DNA from: Mesorhizobium koreense
GTDB lineage: Bacteria; Pseudomonadota; Alphaproteobacteria; Rhizobiales; Rhizobiaceae
Reading direction: 5' to 3'
Length of the DNA: 64,000 bases
Assembly (NCBI RefSeq): GCF_031656215.1
Contig: NZ_CP134228.1
Coordinates: forward strand, 2,127,001-2,191,000
Shown here: positions 54,051-63,532 of the stretch, one piece after another
Layout: each line of letters opens with the position of its first letter
Position numbering within the stretch: the stretch's first letter is position 1
Notes under the pieces: generated by a model
Databases searched by the model: none
Seen by the model: only the letters and a program-made list of their open reading frames with translations
Told to the model about the DNA's origin: nothing
Translations under genes and position numbers: made by a program

Positions 54051-55307
54051 TCAATTGAGGTCCGAATAAGACAGGAACCGGACAGTCTCGCCCGGTTCTA
54101 CCCGCGTGACCTTCTCGCCGAGTTCGACGAGGCCGTCTGTCTCCACGAGAGAAGACAGCAGACCTGCTCCTTCGCGCGGAAATTTAACCGCCTCATATGA
54201 ACCGTCTCCAACCGTGCGCAGGCTGACCCGCACATATTCGCGCCGCCCTTCCTTCTTTCGATACGAGAAGGCCGCCCGCACGGGCCTGGCGATGAGCGGC
54301 TCCAGCCGCGCCCCGGCCAATGTTAGGATGGCGGCGCGCGCTACATGGGCAAAAGTGACAAAGCTCGCCACCGGGTTTCCGGGGAGGCCGATGAAGGCGG
54401 TTCCCCGGACTACTCCCATAGCGACCGGCCGGCCGGGCTTGATGGCTACGCGCCAGAAGACCAGCGTGCCGATGCTCTCGACAGCGGCCTTGACATAGTC
54501 GGCCTCGCCGGTCGAGACGCCGCCCGACGTCAGGATCAGATCATGCGCCGCGGCGGCGTCAGCCAATTTCCCCGCGATCAGGCCGCCGTCATCGGCCAGA
54601 ATGCCGAGGTCCGTGATGTCGCAGCCCAACCGGGCAAGCATGGCCGTCAGCATGAAACGGTTGGAATCGAAGAGCTGCGCCGGCCCCCGAATGCTTCCCG
54701 GCGCAACGATCTCGTCCCCTGTCGAGAAGATCGCGACCCGTATCCTTCGCCTGACCTCCACCTCCGTCATGCCGAGCGCCGCGGCAAGCGCGACGTCCTG
54801 CGGGCGCATACGGTGGCCGGCTGGCAGGGCCACCTTGCCCTCTGCGATATCCTCGCCCTTCGGCCGTACATTCGCCCCTCTTTTCAGGCCGGGAGGGAGA
54901 ACGACCCTGCCGGAATCGTCGAGGCGCACATCCTCCTGCATGAACACCGTGTCGGCGCCATCGGGCATGGGGGCACCCGTAAAGATGCGCATGGCCTCGC
55001 CAGACAAGATGGATTGCCCCGGCGACATGCCGGCCTGGATCCTGCCGCTGACGGGAAAGGCGATCTCAGCCGTTTCAGGCAGGTCCTCGCCGCGCAAGGC
55101 ATAGCCGTCGACTGCGGAATTGGTGAAGGGCGGAAGCGGGAGCAGTGCCACCATATCCTTCGCCAGGACGCGCCCATCGGCAAGCGCCAGCGGAATCGCC
55201 TCGCTCTCCTCGACGGCGCTGAGCCGCGAGGCGATGAGAGCGGCGACCTCGTCGACCGGCTGCATCGGTCCGCCGAAAACGAAACAATCGTCCGAGAGTT
55301 GCGCCAT
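54051..55307 (-). CDS. moeA: Molybdopterin molybdotransferase MoeA
   Basis: A 418-residue MoeA. The standard blocks are present: LPPFTNSAVDGYALRGEDL, IFTGAPMPDGADTVFMQED, VAIFSTGDEIV, LILTSGGVSTGEADYVKAAV and AIKPGRPVAMGVV with GLPGNPVASFVTF. MoeA inserts molybdate (or tungstate) into adenylylated molybdopterin. The start at 55307 (AQLSDDCFVFGG) is chosen over the open frame to 55352. It lies 36 bases ahead of the tusA-like gene, and fdhD diverges from it. Confidence 0.92.
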   Translation of the reverse strand: MAQLSDDCFVFGGPMQPVDEVAALIASRLSAVEESEAIPLALADGRVLAKDMVALLPLPPFTNSAVDGYALRGEDLPETAEIAFPVSGRIQAGMSPGQSILSGEAMRIFTGAPMPDGADTVFMQEDVRLDDSGRVVLPPGLKRGANVRPKGEDIAEGKVALPAGHRMRPQDVALAAALGMTEVEVRRRIRVAIFSTGDEIVAPGSIRGPAQLFDSNRFMLTAMLARLGCDITDLGILADDGGLIAGKLADAAAAHDLILTSGGVSTGEADYVKAAVESIGTLVFWRVAIKPGRPVAMGVVRGTAFIGLPGNPVASFVTFAHVARAAILTLAGARLEPLIARPVRAAFSYRKKEGRREYVRVSLRTVGDGSYEAVKFPREGAGLLSSLVETDGLVELGEKVTRVEPGETVRFLSYSDLN

Positions 55308-55472
55308 TGTCTCTACAGTCTCTCCGGGTCTGTCGAACCGGGTCGGCGCCAAGCGCTCGTGAAGCCGGCGGCACTTTTTGTCGACTAGCCCTCGTTTGAA
55401 CAGTCTATAAGAGTGAGGTCAAGTTGAGCGACACCTTCTTGCGGCCGCCGATTGCGATTTGAAGAGACAGCC

Positions 55473-56366
55473 ATGCACCAGACGAAACGCCGACCGGACC
55501 TCGCGGTCATCATGCCGGATCCTGAGGACCCTCGCCTGACCGAGAAAGTCGCAGGCGTCGATCATACGGGCGCGGCGGTGGAGGTTCGCGTGCCGGTGGA
55601 GCGTGCCCTCACGCTCTATCTCAATGCACAGGAGATCGTCACCATGATGACGATCAGCGATTATCCCGAATATCTGGCCCTCGGCTACCTTCTCAACCAG
55701 AACATGCTGAAACCGGACGATGTGGTGACGGGGGTCGAATATGACGACGATCTGCGGGTCGTCGTCGTGCGCACCGAACGCAACACCAATTACGAACACA
55801 AGCTGAGGAAGCGGACGCAAACCTCGGGCTGCGCGCAGGGCACCGCCTTCGGCGACCTGCTGGAGGCAATCGAGGATATCAGCCTCCCCCGCTCGGAGTT
55901 GCGCACCTCGTGGCTCTACGAACTGACCCGCAAGATCAACACCACGCCCTCGCTCTATCTCGAGGCGGGCGCGATCCATGGCTGCGTGCTTTGCAGGGAA
56001 GGGACGCCGGTCTGCTACATGGAGGATGTCGGGCGTCACAACGCAGTCGACAAGATCGCCGGCTGGATGTACCGCCACGGCGTCGATGCGGCCGACAAGA
56101 TCCTCTACACGACCGGGCGGCTGACCTCGGAAATGACCATCAAGACCGTCCGCATGGGCATACCGATCCTCGTCTCGCGCTCGGGCTTCACCGCCTGGGG
56201 CGTGGCGCTGGCCCGGCAGGTCGGCCTGACGCTGGTCGGCCGCGCGCGCGGCAAACGCTTCGTCGCGCTATCAGGGCAAGAACGCATCGTCTTCGACCAG
56301 GATCTCGCCTCGGTCGAGGAGGAAGCGCCCCGCCACAGGCGCAAAGGAGCCGAAAATGCCGACTGA
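55473..56366 (+). CDS. fdhD: Formate dehydrogenase accessory sulfurtransferase FdhD
   Basis: A 297-residue FdhD. It transfers sulfur from a cysteine desulfurase to the Mo/W bis-MGD cofactor of formate dehydrogenase. Seen motifs are [20 protein letters not shown] (a reactive Cys loop with one Cys rather than the CxxC of E. coli), [20 protein letters not shown] and [18 protein letters not shown]. The stop overlaps the mobA start by 11 bases. It is transcribed away from moeA and the fds genes, across a 165-base divergent spacer. Confidence 0.95.
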   Translation: MHQTKRRPDLAVIMPDPEDPRLTEKVAGVDHTGAAVEVRVPVERALTLYLNAQEIVTMMTISDYPEYLALGYLLNQNMLKPDDVVTGVEYDDDLRVVVVRTERNTNYEHKLRKRTQTSGCAQGTAFGDLLEAIEDISLPRSELRTSWLYELTRKINTTPSLYLEAGAIHGCVLCREGTPVCYMEDVGRHNAVDKIAGWMYRHGVDAADKILYTTGRLTSEMTIKTVRMGIPILVSRSGFTAWGVALARQVGLTLVGRARGKRFVALSGQERIVFDQDLASVEEEAPRHRRKGAENAD

Positions 56367-56997
56367 CAAGGCCATGACCATCGGCGTCGTGCTGGCCGGG
56401 GGGCTGGCGCGGCGCATGGGCGGCGGCGACAAGCCAATGCGCCGGATCGGCGGCCGCACGATCCTTGACCACGTCATCGAGCGGTTGAATCCGCAATGCG
56501 AGGGACTTTTGCTGAATGCCAATGGCGATCCCGCACGCTTCGCGCGATTTACTCTTCCCGTCATTCCGGACACGGTCGGGGACTATCCCGGCCCACTTGC
56601 CGGCGTGCTCGCCGGGCTCGACTGGACAGCAGCGAACAGGCACGGTGCGGAATGGGTCGTTTCAGTCGCCGGCGATTGCCCGTTCCTGCCGCGCGACCTT
56701 GTCGCCCGCCTGCACAGAGCGCGGGCGGCAGAGGATGCGCAACTGGCGGTGGCCGCCTCCGGCGAGCGGACCCATCCGGTGATCGGGCTTTGGGGCGTCG
56801 GCCTTCGGGAGGAATTACGCCACGCGCTGGTAGGGGAGGGACTGCGCAAGATCGATCGGTGGACAGCCCGTTATCGGCTCGCCACCGTGTCCTGGCCGAC
56901 CGAACCCGTCGATCCATTCTTCAACGCCAATACGGTGGACGACCTTGCCGAGGCCGAACGGCTCGCCAGCCTCGTTGCTGATCAGGGAGCCGACTGA
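56356..56997 (+). CDS. mobA: Molybdenum cofactor guanylyltransferase MobA
   Basis: A 213-residue nucleotidyltransferase. The GTP-binding loop is [20 protein letters not shown], followed by [19 protein letters not shown] and [19 protein letters not shown] with the metal-binding Asp. MobA attaches GMP to make MGD, the cofactor form used by formate dehydrogenase. It overlaps fdhD at its start. Its 3' end overlaps the convergent MoeA fusion gene by 16 bases. Confidence 0.95.
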   Translation: MPTDKAMTIGVVLAGGLARRMGGGDKPMRRIGGRTILDHVIERLNPQCEGLLLNANGDPARFARFTLPVIPDTVGDYPGPLAGVLAGLDWTAANRHGAEWVVSVAGDCPFLPRDLVARLHRARAAEDAQLAVAASGERTHPVIGLWGVGLREELRHALVGEGLRKIDRWTARYRLATVSWPTEPVDPFFNANTVDDLAEAERLASLVADQGAD

Positions 56998-58973
56998 GCC
57001 GGTCGGGCAAAGCCTGCTTGCGCGAGTGCGGCGTGGGTCTCGGACGAGGCAAGCGCGGCAAGGAAAGCCTGCACCGCGGGCCTGCCGGCACGTGATGAGA
57101 CCAATGCAAAGTCGTAGTGCTCTCCCGCCAGCGGAATGAAGCCCAGCCCGGCCGCCCGCGCAACCGGCTGGATGGTGACGCCCCAATCGGCGCGCTTCTG
57201 TGCAACGGCAGCGGCCACTGCATTGTGCGAGCGCGGTTGGTTCCAGTATCCGCCTGGCCGGGCGGAACCCAGTAATCGGTCGATCAGTATGCGCGTCCCT
57301 GCGCCCTGGTTGCGGTTGACCATCATGCAATCTGGATCGTCAAGCGCGGCTTTTATGGCGTCCTCGGCTGCAAGGCCCTCGAAACGCTCGTCATCCGGCC
57401 GGAAGACGATGCCCTGCATGCGCCGCCAGCCCTCCACGAGTTCCATACCCTCCATCAGGAACGGCACATTGTAGCTGCCCGTCTTCGGGTCGAAGAGATG
57501 GATCGGCGCGAGATCGCATTCGCCACGGCTGGCGGCGGCCAGTCCGCCAAGGCTGCCGACTGCGAGCGAACGCACCGACAATCCGCTCCGGAAGAGTTCC
57601 CCCAGCACCAGATCGAGACCGGTGCAGTTGCTGCCGATGATGACGAGATCAGGAACGCGGACATGCGGCGTGAACAGTGTTACCGGCACCTCGCTGCCGG
57701 CCGGCATGTTGTCGGCCAGAGCCTCGATGCGGATGAAGCCGTCCGCCTGGGTGAAGGAGGTGATCGCACCCGAGCCCTTTCCGGTCGGGTAAGCCGCCAG
57801 CCCTTCCCGACCCTCGACCAGCGACACCATCACGAATTCGGTGCGGCCAAGTTCGGAAGCGATGCGGAACGGAATTCTTGCCGTGACCTCCGCGTCCATG
57901 CGCGGCGGCAGGCCCGCCATGCGTCGCAGGACGGGTACGATCATGTCGTGGAAGGTGAACATGGCCGAGGTCGGGAAGCCCGGCAGGATGACCACCGGTT
58001 TGCCGTCGCAAACCGCGAGGCAAAGCGGTTTTCCGGGTTTCAGCGCGACCCCGTGAGCGACGATGCCCGGCTCGCCGAGGCGGCCGATGATGCGATGGCT
58101 GACATCGCCGGCGCCTTTCGAGGTGCCGCCCGACAGGATCAGCATGTCATGATTTGCCAGCGCCGCGCGCATGGCGGCTTCCAGCGCTGCCTCGTCGTCC
58201 GGAAAAGCGCCCAGAAACGCCGCGTCGCCACCATTTTCGTTAACCGCCGCGCTGACGATCGCGCCGTTGGCATCATAGATCGCGGCCGGCCGCAACGGCT
58301 CGCCCGGCTGGATGAGTTCATCGCCCGTAGACATTACGGCGACGCGGAGCTTGCGCGCCACCTTTACACTGGCAATGCCGCAGGCGGCGAGCATGCCGAT
58401 CTCGCGCGAACCGATCACCGTTCCGGCTCGTAGCAGGATCTCGCCGCGGGCTATGTCGGAACCGGCATAGGAAACGAACTGGCCAGGGGAGGCGCTTCGC
58501 CGAATCTCGATGACGTCACCATCCACGGGGTGGGTATGTTCCACCATGACGATGGCGTCCGCGCCCCGAGGGACCGGCCCGCCCGTCGCAATGGAAGTTG
58601 CGGTGCCCGCAAGTACGGAAAGTTGCGGGGCGACGCCGCAGGCGATGATCTCCCCGGTCAGGGCGAGCCGGACAGGCTGCGCTTCCGAGGCACGGGCGAT
58701 ATCGGCGGCGCGCACGGCAAAGCCGTCGACGTTCGAGCGGTCGAAGGGCGGCACGTCGATCGGTGCCGTCACGTCTTCCGCAAGCGCCAGGCCGAGCGCA
58801 TCGGCCGGTGCCCGTTCCTCAGCCGGGACAGCACGCGGGAATAGAACCGCCTCGAAACGGGCCAGTGCCTCCTCGCGCGGCAGCACTTCCAGGAATTGTT
58901 CCTGATCGGCATCCTTGCGGGCGGGAAATGCGGGACTGGTCATATCGGCAGGTCCTGACCCTCGCTGGCTCAT
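56982..58973 (-). CDS. MoeA fused to a PBP-like domain
   Basis: A 663-residue two-domain protein. Residues about 30-440 are MoeA-like ([98 protein letters not shown]). Residues about 445-660 are a periplasmic-binding-protein-like domain ([60 protein letters not shown]), without signal peptide, so it works in the cytoplasm. Such fusions may sense or present the oxyanion. The start overlaps the stop of the next MoeA-like gene (ATGA). Confidence 0.9.
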   Translation of the reverse strand: MSQRGSGPADMTSPAFPARKDADQEQFLEVLPREEALARFEAVLFPRAVPAEERAPADALGLALAEDVTAPIDVPPFDRSNVDGFAVRAADIARASEAQPVRLALTGEIIACGVAPQLSVLAGTATSIATGGPVPRGADAIVMVEHTHPVDGDVIEIRRSASPGQFVSYAGSDIARGEILLRAGTVIGSREIGMLAACGIASVKVARKLRVAVMSTGDELIQPGEPLRPAAIYDANGAIVSAAVNENGGDAAFLGAFPDDEAALEAAMRAALANHDMLILSGGTSKGAGDVSHRIIGRLGEPGIVAHGVALKPGKPLCLAVCDGKPVVILPGFPTSAMFTFHDMIVPVLRRMAGLPPRMDAEVTARIPFRIASELGRTEFVMVSLVEGREGLAAYPTGKGSGAITSFTQADGFIRIEALADNMPAGSEVPVTLFTPHVRVPDLVIIGSNCTGLDLVLGELFRSGLSVRSLAVGSLGGLAAASRGECDLAPIHLFDPKTGSYNVPFLMEGMELVEGWRRMQGIVFRPDDERFEGLAAEDAIKAALDDPDCMMVNRNQGAGTRILIDRLLGSARPGGYWNQPRSHNAVAAAVAQKRADWGVTIQPVARAAGLGFIPLAGEHYDFALVSSRAGRPAVQAFLAALASSETHAALAQAGFARPAQSAP

Positions 58974-60100
58974 CTGGAATCGCGGAATGGAAGGGCGGCC
59001 ACGGGCGTGCCGGAAGCATATCCTTCACTACCGCCCGGAACGATAAGCCACGCATCCGCCGACTGCATCGCTTGCAGCGAAAGGCTTCCTACCGCAAGCG
59101 GTATCCAGGCGCCCTGTCCCTGCTTCAACAGGGCAATCTCGGCAATCCCGACCGTGGAAGCGATTTTGCGCCGCAGCGGCAGGGAGATGTCTTGCCGGGC
59201 GGACCTGCCGGATAATCGGTCGAGGACCGGCTTAACCAGCGCAAGGAATGCCGCGAATGCCTGATCCGGCATGCCGGGTAGGGCAACGACCGGCATCTTG
59301 CCGAGCCGGCCGATCGCCGCGGTCCGGCCAGGTTGGAGTGCGATATTGTGCGCCGTCAGCGCACGCCTTGCAGCAAGCGCTTCGGTCGTTGCGTCGGTAC
59401 GGCCCGCACCCGTCCCCCCGACGAGGACGATCATATCCGAAGCTCGACTATCGAGTGCCTCCGCGATGGAGCCCGGGTCGCGCGCGACTTTCTCGATAGC
59501 GCTCACCGCTGCGCCGGAGGCTTTTGCGCTGGCAGTGATGAAATGCGCGGTGAAATCATCGCCATTTGTCGCGGTCACGTCGATCAGATGCAGGCGCGGT
59601 GTCCGCACCGCGATTTCTTCGATATGTGCGCTGCGCGCCAGCAGAAGATCGGCGGCCGTGACACGCCGACCCGCCGTCGCGATCGGATACCCTGCTTCGG
59701 CGTCCTCGCCCATGCGGCGGATGCCATGTCCGGGCACGGATTCCGTCAGCGCCTGGGCGATCGGACCACTGCAGTCGACGAGGCCGGCATCGACAACGCA
59801 GTCGCAGCCTTCCGGCATGGTATCGCCCGTTTCCACCCAGGCGGGGGCATTCGCGAGCGGCATCGGCGCATAGGCCGACGCCCCGACAAGGTCGAGCGCG
59901 CGAAACGCCCAGCCGTCGACGATCGCCGTGTCGGCGGCAGGCAGGGCATGCACGAGAGGCGGCATCCCGGCGGCAATATGTCCGAGCGCCGCCTCAAGCG
60001 GCAGGAAGCTCGGGGCGACCGGCTCCAGGCCGTCGAGCAACATGGCGACAGCCGCTTCGAGGCTGGTCAGCGCGCCGATCGGAAGAAGCGTTCTCATCAT
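58970..60100 (-). CDS. Degenerate MoeA-like molybdopterin-binding protein
   Basis: A protein of about 376 residues with MoeA fold traces but altered key motifs. The usual PPF-(D)RSxxDGYA reads LPAADTAIVDGWAFRA. The STGDE motif is replaced by TNGDD. The glycine block reads VLVGGTGAGRTDATTEAL, and the end has NIALQPGRTAAIGRLG and VVALPGMPDQAFAAFLALV. It may have lost or changed catalysis, or act on tungstate. It is translationally coupled to the MoeA fusion. The start at 60100 (two ATGs in tandem) is uncertain, because no clear ribosome site is seen. Confidence 0.8.
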   Translation of the reverse strand: MMRTLLPIGALTSLEAAVAMLLDGLEPVAPSFLPLEAALGHIAAGMPPLVHALPAADTAIVDGWAFRALDLVGASAYAPMPLANAPAWVETGDTMPEGCDCVVDAGLVDCSGPIAQALTESVPGHGIRRMGEDAEAGYPIATAGRRVTAADLLLARSAHIEEIAVRTPRLHLIDVTATNGDDFTAHFITASAKASGAAVSAIEKVARDPGSIAEALDSRASDMIVLVGGTGAGRTDATTEALAARRALTAHNIALQPGRTAAIGRLGKMPVVALPGMPDQAFAAFLALVKPVLDRLSGRSARQDISLPLRRKIASTVGIAEIALLKQGQGAWIPLAVGSLSLQAMQSADAWLIVPGGSEGYASGTPVAALPFRDSR

Positions 60101-60183
60101 GCGCGATATGGGGTGGATCAGAACCGCTTTGCAACCGCCTTCAGGAACGCGAGAGTATTTCCACTTTCCTCTCAATCGCGGAA

Positions 60184-60254
60184 ACGCTCTATCGTTCTAT
60201 TTTCACGCGATTCCAGACGGAAAATCGGTTCCCGTTTCTCCTGGAATTGCTCTA
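60184..60254. repeat. Dispersed rhizobial repeat at the tupA 3' end
   Basis: The segment holds TTTCACGCGATTCCAGACGG-AAAATCGGTTCCC-GTTTCTCCTGGAATTGCTCTA. GATTCCAG and CTGGAATT pair across the core, and the AAAATCGGTTCCC core recalls the widespread rhizobial repeat with AAAACCGGTTCCCACTTTT. The tupA stop codon (60252-60254) lies in its last bases. It fills the space between tupA and the MoeA-like gene on the same strand. Confidence 0.7.
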
Positions 60255-61079
60255 CGGCTTCGCGTCTGGAAAGAAGAGCTGCTTACCGCCGATCTTGTAT
60301 TCGCTGATTATCTTCTGGCCTTCCGGCGAGATCAGGAAGTCGATGAAAGCCTGGCCGAGATCGACCTTGACGTTCGGATGCTTCTTCGGATTGACCAGCA
60401 TCACGCCATACTGGTTGAACAGCCTCTTGTCGCCCTCAACCTCGATCTGGAGGTCGCCCCGGTTCTTGAAGGAAATCCAGGTGCCGCGGTCGGAGAGCAC
60501 ATAGGCATCCATGGCCGCGGCGGTGTTGAGCGCGGCGCCCATGCCTTGTCCGATCGCGCGATACCAGCTTCCCTTCGCGGCATCGATGTCGATACCGGCT
60601 GCCTTCCAGAGGCGCAGTTCGGCCGAATAGGTGCCGGAGCGGTCGCCGCGCGAGACGAAAGGCGCTTTCTTGTCCTTGATCGCGACGAAGGCCGCCGCGA
60701 TATCCTTGGTGCCGGCAATACCGGCGGGGTCGCTCTTCGGCCCGATCAGGACGAAGTCATTATACATGACGTCGAACCGCTTCACGCCGTATCCTTCCTC
60801 GAGGAATTTCAGCTCCTGCGCCTTGGCATGGACGAAGACTACGTCCGCGTCCCCACGGCGCCCCGTGTCGAGGGCTTGGCCGGTGCCCTGCGCGATCACC
60901 TTCACAGCGATGCCGGTCTTTTTCTTGAATATGGGAAGCAAATAGTCGAACAGGCCCGAATCCTGCGTCGAGGTCGTCGAGGCGACGACAATCGATTTGT
61001 CCTGCGCGATGGCGGGAATGCCGCTAACGGCGAACATGGCGAAAGCGGCAATCGCGGCAAACAGCCGGCGGTTCAGCAT
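60252..61079 (-). CDS. tupA: Tungstate-type ABC transporter substrate-binding protein TupA
   Basis: A 275-residue periplasmic protein with signal peptide (LFAAIAAFAMFAVSGIPAIA). The mature N-terminus IVVASTTSTQDSGLFDYLLP has the TTSTxxSGL oxyanion motif of TupA/WtpA-like proteins, and GDADVVFVHAKAQELKFLEE and RGDRSGTYSAELRLWKAAGI are also typical. TupA binds tungstate with high affinity; a molybdate role cannot be excluded from sequence. Start is the ATG at 61079. Order tupB-tupC-tupA on the minus strand, the last gene ending in a repeat. Confidence 0.9.
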   Translation of the reverse strand: MLNRRLFAAIAAFAMFAVSGIPAIAQDKSIVVASTTSTQDSGLFDYLLPIFKKKTGIAVKVIAQGTGQALDTGRRGDADVVFVHAKAQELKFLEEGYGVKRFDVMYNDFVLIGPKSDPAGIAGTKDIAAAFVAIKDKKAPFVSRGDRSGTYSAELRLWKAAGIDIDAAKGSWYRAIGQGMGAALNTAAAMDAYVLSDRGTWISFKNRGDLQIEVEGDKRLFNQYGVMLVNPKKHPNVKVDLGQAFIDFLISPEGQKIISEYKIGGKQLFFPDAKP

Positions 61080-61101
61080 ATGAAATTCCTTTCCTTTCAA
61101 A

Positions 61102-61827
61102 TCAGAGAACGAGGTCACCGCGAATGAAGGCGGCGGCTTCGGGAGTGGAGGGCCGATCGAAGAAGTCTTCGGCGGGCGCCTGTTCGCAGACGCGGCCCCG
61201 GACCATGAAAACCACTTCGCCCGCGAGCCGGCGCACCTGTCCCAGATCGTGCGAGGCCATGACGATCTTCGTGCCCGACTGCGCGGCCATGCGGACGATT
61301 TCCTCGACGTGAAGGGTCGCTGCGGGGTCGAGGCTGGCGGTGGGCTCGTCGAGCAGCAGGATTTCCGGCTGCCGCGCCAGAGCGCGGGCGAGGGCGACAC
61401 GCTGCTGTTCGCCGCCGGACAAGCGCCGTGCCGGGCGGGCGGCGAGATCGGCAAGGCCGACGCGATCGAGCAGTTCGTGCGCGCGTGCGGCGCGAAGATG
61501 CCGAGGATACCCGACCTGCGCCAGGACATAGGTGATATTGGCGGCGGCAGAGCGGCGCAGCATGACTGGCTTCTGGAAAAGGATGGCGCGCCGCCCCTGA
61601 CCAGCATCGGTGCGCCCGCCCCAGCTCACGCGCCCCTCCGATGGCCTGACAAGCTGCATGCAGAGCCGCAGCAGCGTCGTCTTGCCTGAGCCGTTGGGTC
61701 CGACGACAAGCGTCGGCGCGCCGGGCGCGATCGTCAGATTCAGCCGATCGAGCACCGTGGTCGAGCCAACGTGCAGCGAGACGCCGTCGAGCACAAGTGG
61801 CAGATCGCTCGGTGTGGCCCGCATCAT
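61102..61827 (-). CDS. tupC: Tungstate-type ABC transporter ATP-binding protein TupC
   Basis: A 241-residue ATPase. Walker A is LVVGPNGSGKTTLLRLCMQL, signature RLSGGEQQRVALARALARQP, Walker B EILLLDEPTASLDPAATLHV, with the switch His in IVMASHDLGQVRRLAGEVVF. It energises TupB. The ATG at 61827 overlaps the tupB stop by one base; a second ATG follows immediately. Confidence 0.92.
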   Translation of the reverse strand: MMRATPSDLPLVLDGVSLHVGSTTVLDRLNLTIAPGAPTLVVGPNGSGKTTLLRLCMQLVRPSEGRVSWGGRTDAGQGRRAILFQKPVMLRRSAAANITYVLAQVGYPRHLRAARAHELLDRVGLADLAARPARRLSGGEQQRVALARALARQPEILLLDEPTASLDPAATLHVEEIVRMAAQSGTKIVMASHDLGQVRRLAGEVVFMVRGRVCEQAPAEDFFDRPSTPEAAAFIRGDLVL

Positions 61828-62519
61828 CAGCCCGCCCGTTGCTCGGACCATAGCCGCATACCCCATGCGGCGGCGTTGATCGCGATGATGATGCCGATAA
61901 GGACAATTCCGAGACCCATTGCGAGCGGCAGGTTTCCCTTGGATGTCTCGAGCGCGATCGTCGTCGTCATGGTGCGGGTGAAGCCCTCTATGTTGCCGCC
62001 GACGATCATCACGGTCCCGACCTCCGCTGCCGCGCGGCCGAAGCCGGCGAGCAGCGCGGTAACGAGGCTGAAGCGGCTATCCCATAGGAGCGTCGCCACG
62101 CGGCCCGCCGGGCCGACGCCCATCGCGGTAAGTTCGTCGCGATATTCGCTCCAGAGATCCTCGATGGTCTGGCGCGCCAGCGCCGCGATGATGGGCAGCA
62201 CCAGGAGCGCCTGCGCGACGACCATCGCGGCGGGCGTGAACAAGAGGCCGAACTCGCCGAGCGGCCCCGATCGCGAAAGGAGCAGGTAGACGGTCAACCC
62301 GACAACGACCGGCGGCAGCCCCATGAAACCGTTGAGAACCACGACCACCGCGGAACGCCCGGGAAAGCGCGTGAGGGCCAGCATGGCTCCGAGAGGCAGG
62401 CCGGCTATGACCGCGATCGCAACGGCGGACAGGCTGACCGCGAGCGACAGCCGCACGATGGCGAACAGCGTCGCATCACCACTCGCGATAAGTTGCCATG
62501 CGCTGACGCCTTCCGACAT
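61827..62519 (-). CDS. tupB: Tungstate-type ABC transporter permease TupB
   Basis: A 230-residue permease with about five membrane helices and the EAA-like loop (YRDELTAMGVGPAGRVATLL; LVTALLAGFGRAAAEVGTVM). GRAAAEVGTVMIVGGNI is typical of TupB. It is the first gene of the transporter operon and diverges from the HTH-PBP regulator across about 100 bases. Confidence 0.93.
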   Translation of the reverse strand: MSEGVSAWQLIASGDATLFAIVRLSLAVSLSAVAIAVIAGLPLGAMLALTRFPGRSAVVVVLNGFMGLPPVVVGLTVYLLLSRSGPLGEFGLLFTPAAMVVAQALLVLPIIAALARQTIEDLWSEYRDELTAMGVGPAGRVATLLWDSRFSLVTALLAGFGRAAAEVGTVMIVGGNIEGFTRTMTTTIALETSKGNLPLAMGLGIVLIGIIIAINAAAWGMRLWSEQRAG

Positions 62520-62579
62520 TCAAAACCCTTGCCCGCGACAGATTCCACGCAACTTCTGCTGCATTCATTCTGTACTGGT

Positions 62580-62618
62580 CAAGTAATTGAACTTGCGCAG
62601 GAATATGCATAAACTTGC
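62580..62618. promoter_or_regulatory. Operator-like repeats between tupB and the regulator
   Basis: CAAGT (62580-62584) and ACTTG (62591-62595) form an inverted repeat around AATTGA. AACTTGC occurs at 62590-62596 and again at 62612-62618, 22 bases apart, which is close to two helical turns. The second copy ends three bases before the regulator ATG. This is a likely binding site for autoregulation and control of tupBCA; that role is inferred. Confidence 0.5.
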
Positions 62619-62621
62619 AGG

Positions 62622-63497
62622 ATGGATCTACTGACGACAGCCGAAGCCGCCGACTATCTACGCCTGGGCGAGCGCAAACTTTACGAGCTGGTCGCCGAAA
62701 ACCGGATTCCGTGCAGCAAGGTGACCGGCAAGTGGCTGTTTCCGCGCCACGAACTGGACCGTTGGGTTCTTTCGGGGCTGACCCGTCCCGCGGGCATGAT
62801 CATGCCCGAACCGCCTCCGATCGTTGGCGGCAGCCAGGACGATCTGCTCGAATGGAGCCTGCGCCAGGCGGGCTCGGGCCTTGCGTCGCTCAACGAGGGT
62901 ACGGAAACAGGGGTGATGCGGCTGTTGCGCGGGGAAGTCGCCGCTGCTGCGATCCATTTTCACAGCGAGGCCGACGATGCCAATGTCGTTGCAGCGCGCT
63001 CGATCCCTCAATTGCACGACGCGGTGCTGATCGGTTTCGTGCGGCGCGAGCAAGGGCTTCTGCTGCCGCCGGGCAACCCGAAATCACTCAACAGTCTTGC
63101 CGATGTCCTTGAGAACCATGCCCTGATAGCGGTGCGTCAGCCCGGCGCCGGAGCGGACATGCTGCTCGAACTATTGCTCGGCCGATGCGGTGCGCGGCGA
63201 GGCGATCTCAATCGACTTCAGCCACCCTGCCTCACAGGCCCTGATCTTGCCGCGGCAGTCCGTACCGGACGAGCCGATTGCGGCATCGCCACGCGCTCCG
63301 CGGCACTCGCAGCCGGTCTCGAATTCGTGTCGCTGATGTGGGAAAATTTCGATCTTTTGATGCGGCAGCGCACCTATTTCCAGCCTTCGGTGCAGGCGCT
63401 GGTGCGATTCCTCGGGCAGGACGGCTTCGCCCGACGCGCCGCCGAGCTGACCGGATACGACACGAGCCCGTCCGGAGAAATCCGGTTCGTCAGTTGA
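62622..63497 (+). CDS. HTH regulator with PBP-like domain, probable tungstate/molybdate sensor
   Basis: A 291-residue protein. Residues 1-55 are an excisionase/MerR-like helix-turn-helix (LLTTAEAADYLRLGERKLYE, LVAENRIPCSKVTGKWLFPR). The rest is a PBP-like domain (DDLLEWSLRQAGSGLASLNE, GEVAAAAIHFHSEADDANVV, AVRQPGAGADMLLELLLGRC) similar in kind to that fused to MoeA at 56982. There is no signal peptide. It diverges from tupBCA, so it probably senses the oxyanion or its cofactor and controls the transporter. It differs from ModE in both domains. Confidence 0.88.
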   Translation: MDLLTTAEAADYLRLGERKLYELVAENRIPCSKVTGKWLFPRHELDRWVLSGLTRPAGMIMPEPPPIVGGSQDDLLEWSLRQAGSGLASLNEGTETGVMRLLRGEVAAAAIHFHSEADDANVVAARSIPQLHDAVLIGFVRREQGLLLPPGNPKSLNSLADVLENHALIAVRQPGAGADMLLELLLGRCGARRGDLNRLQPPCLTGPDLAAAVRTGRADCGIATRSAALAAGLEFVSLMWENFDLLMRQRTYFQPSVQALVRFLGQDGFARRAAELTGYDTSPSGEIRFVS

Positions 63498-63532
63498 CCC
63501 GCCTGTGTCTTTGACGCCCTAGGTCGCCGGCA

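Noticed and set aside
55308-55472. Possible Moco riboswitch in the moeA-fdhD spacer
   Set aside because: The 165-base spacer is shared by two divergent promoters and I could not find the paired helices expected of that riboswitch.
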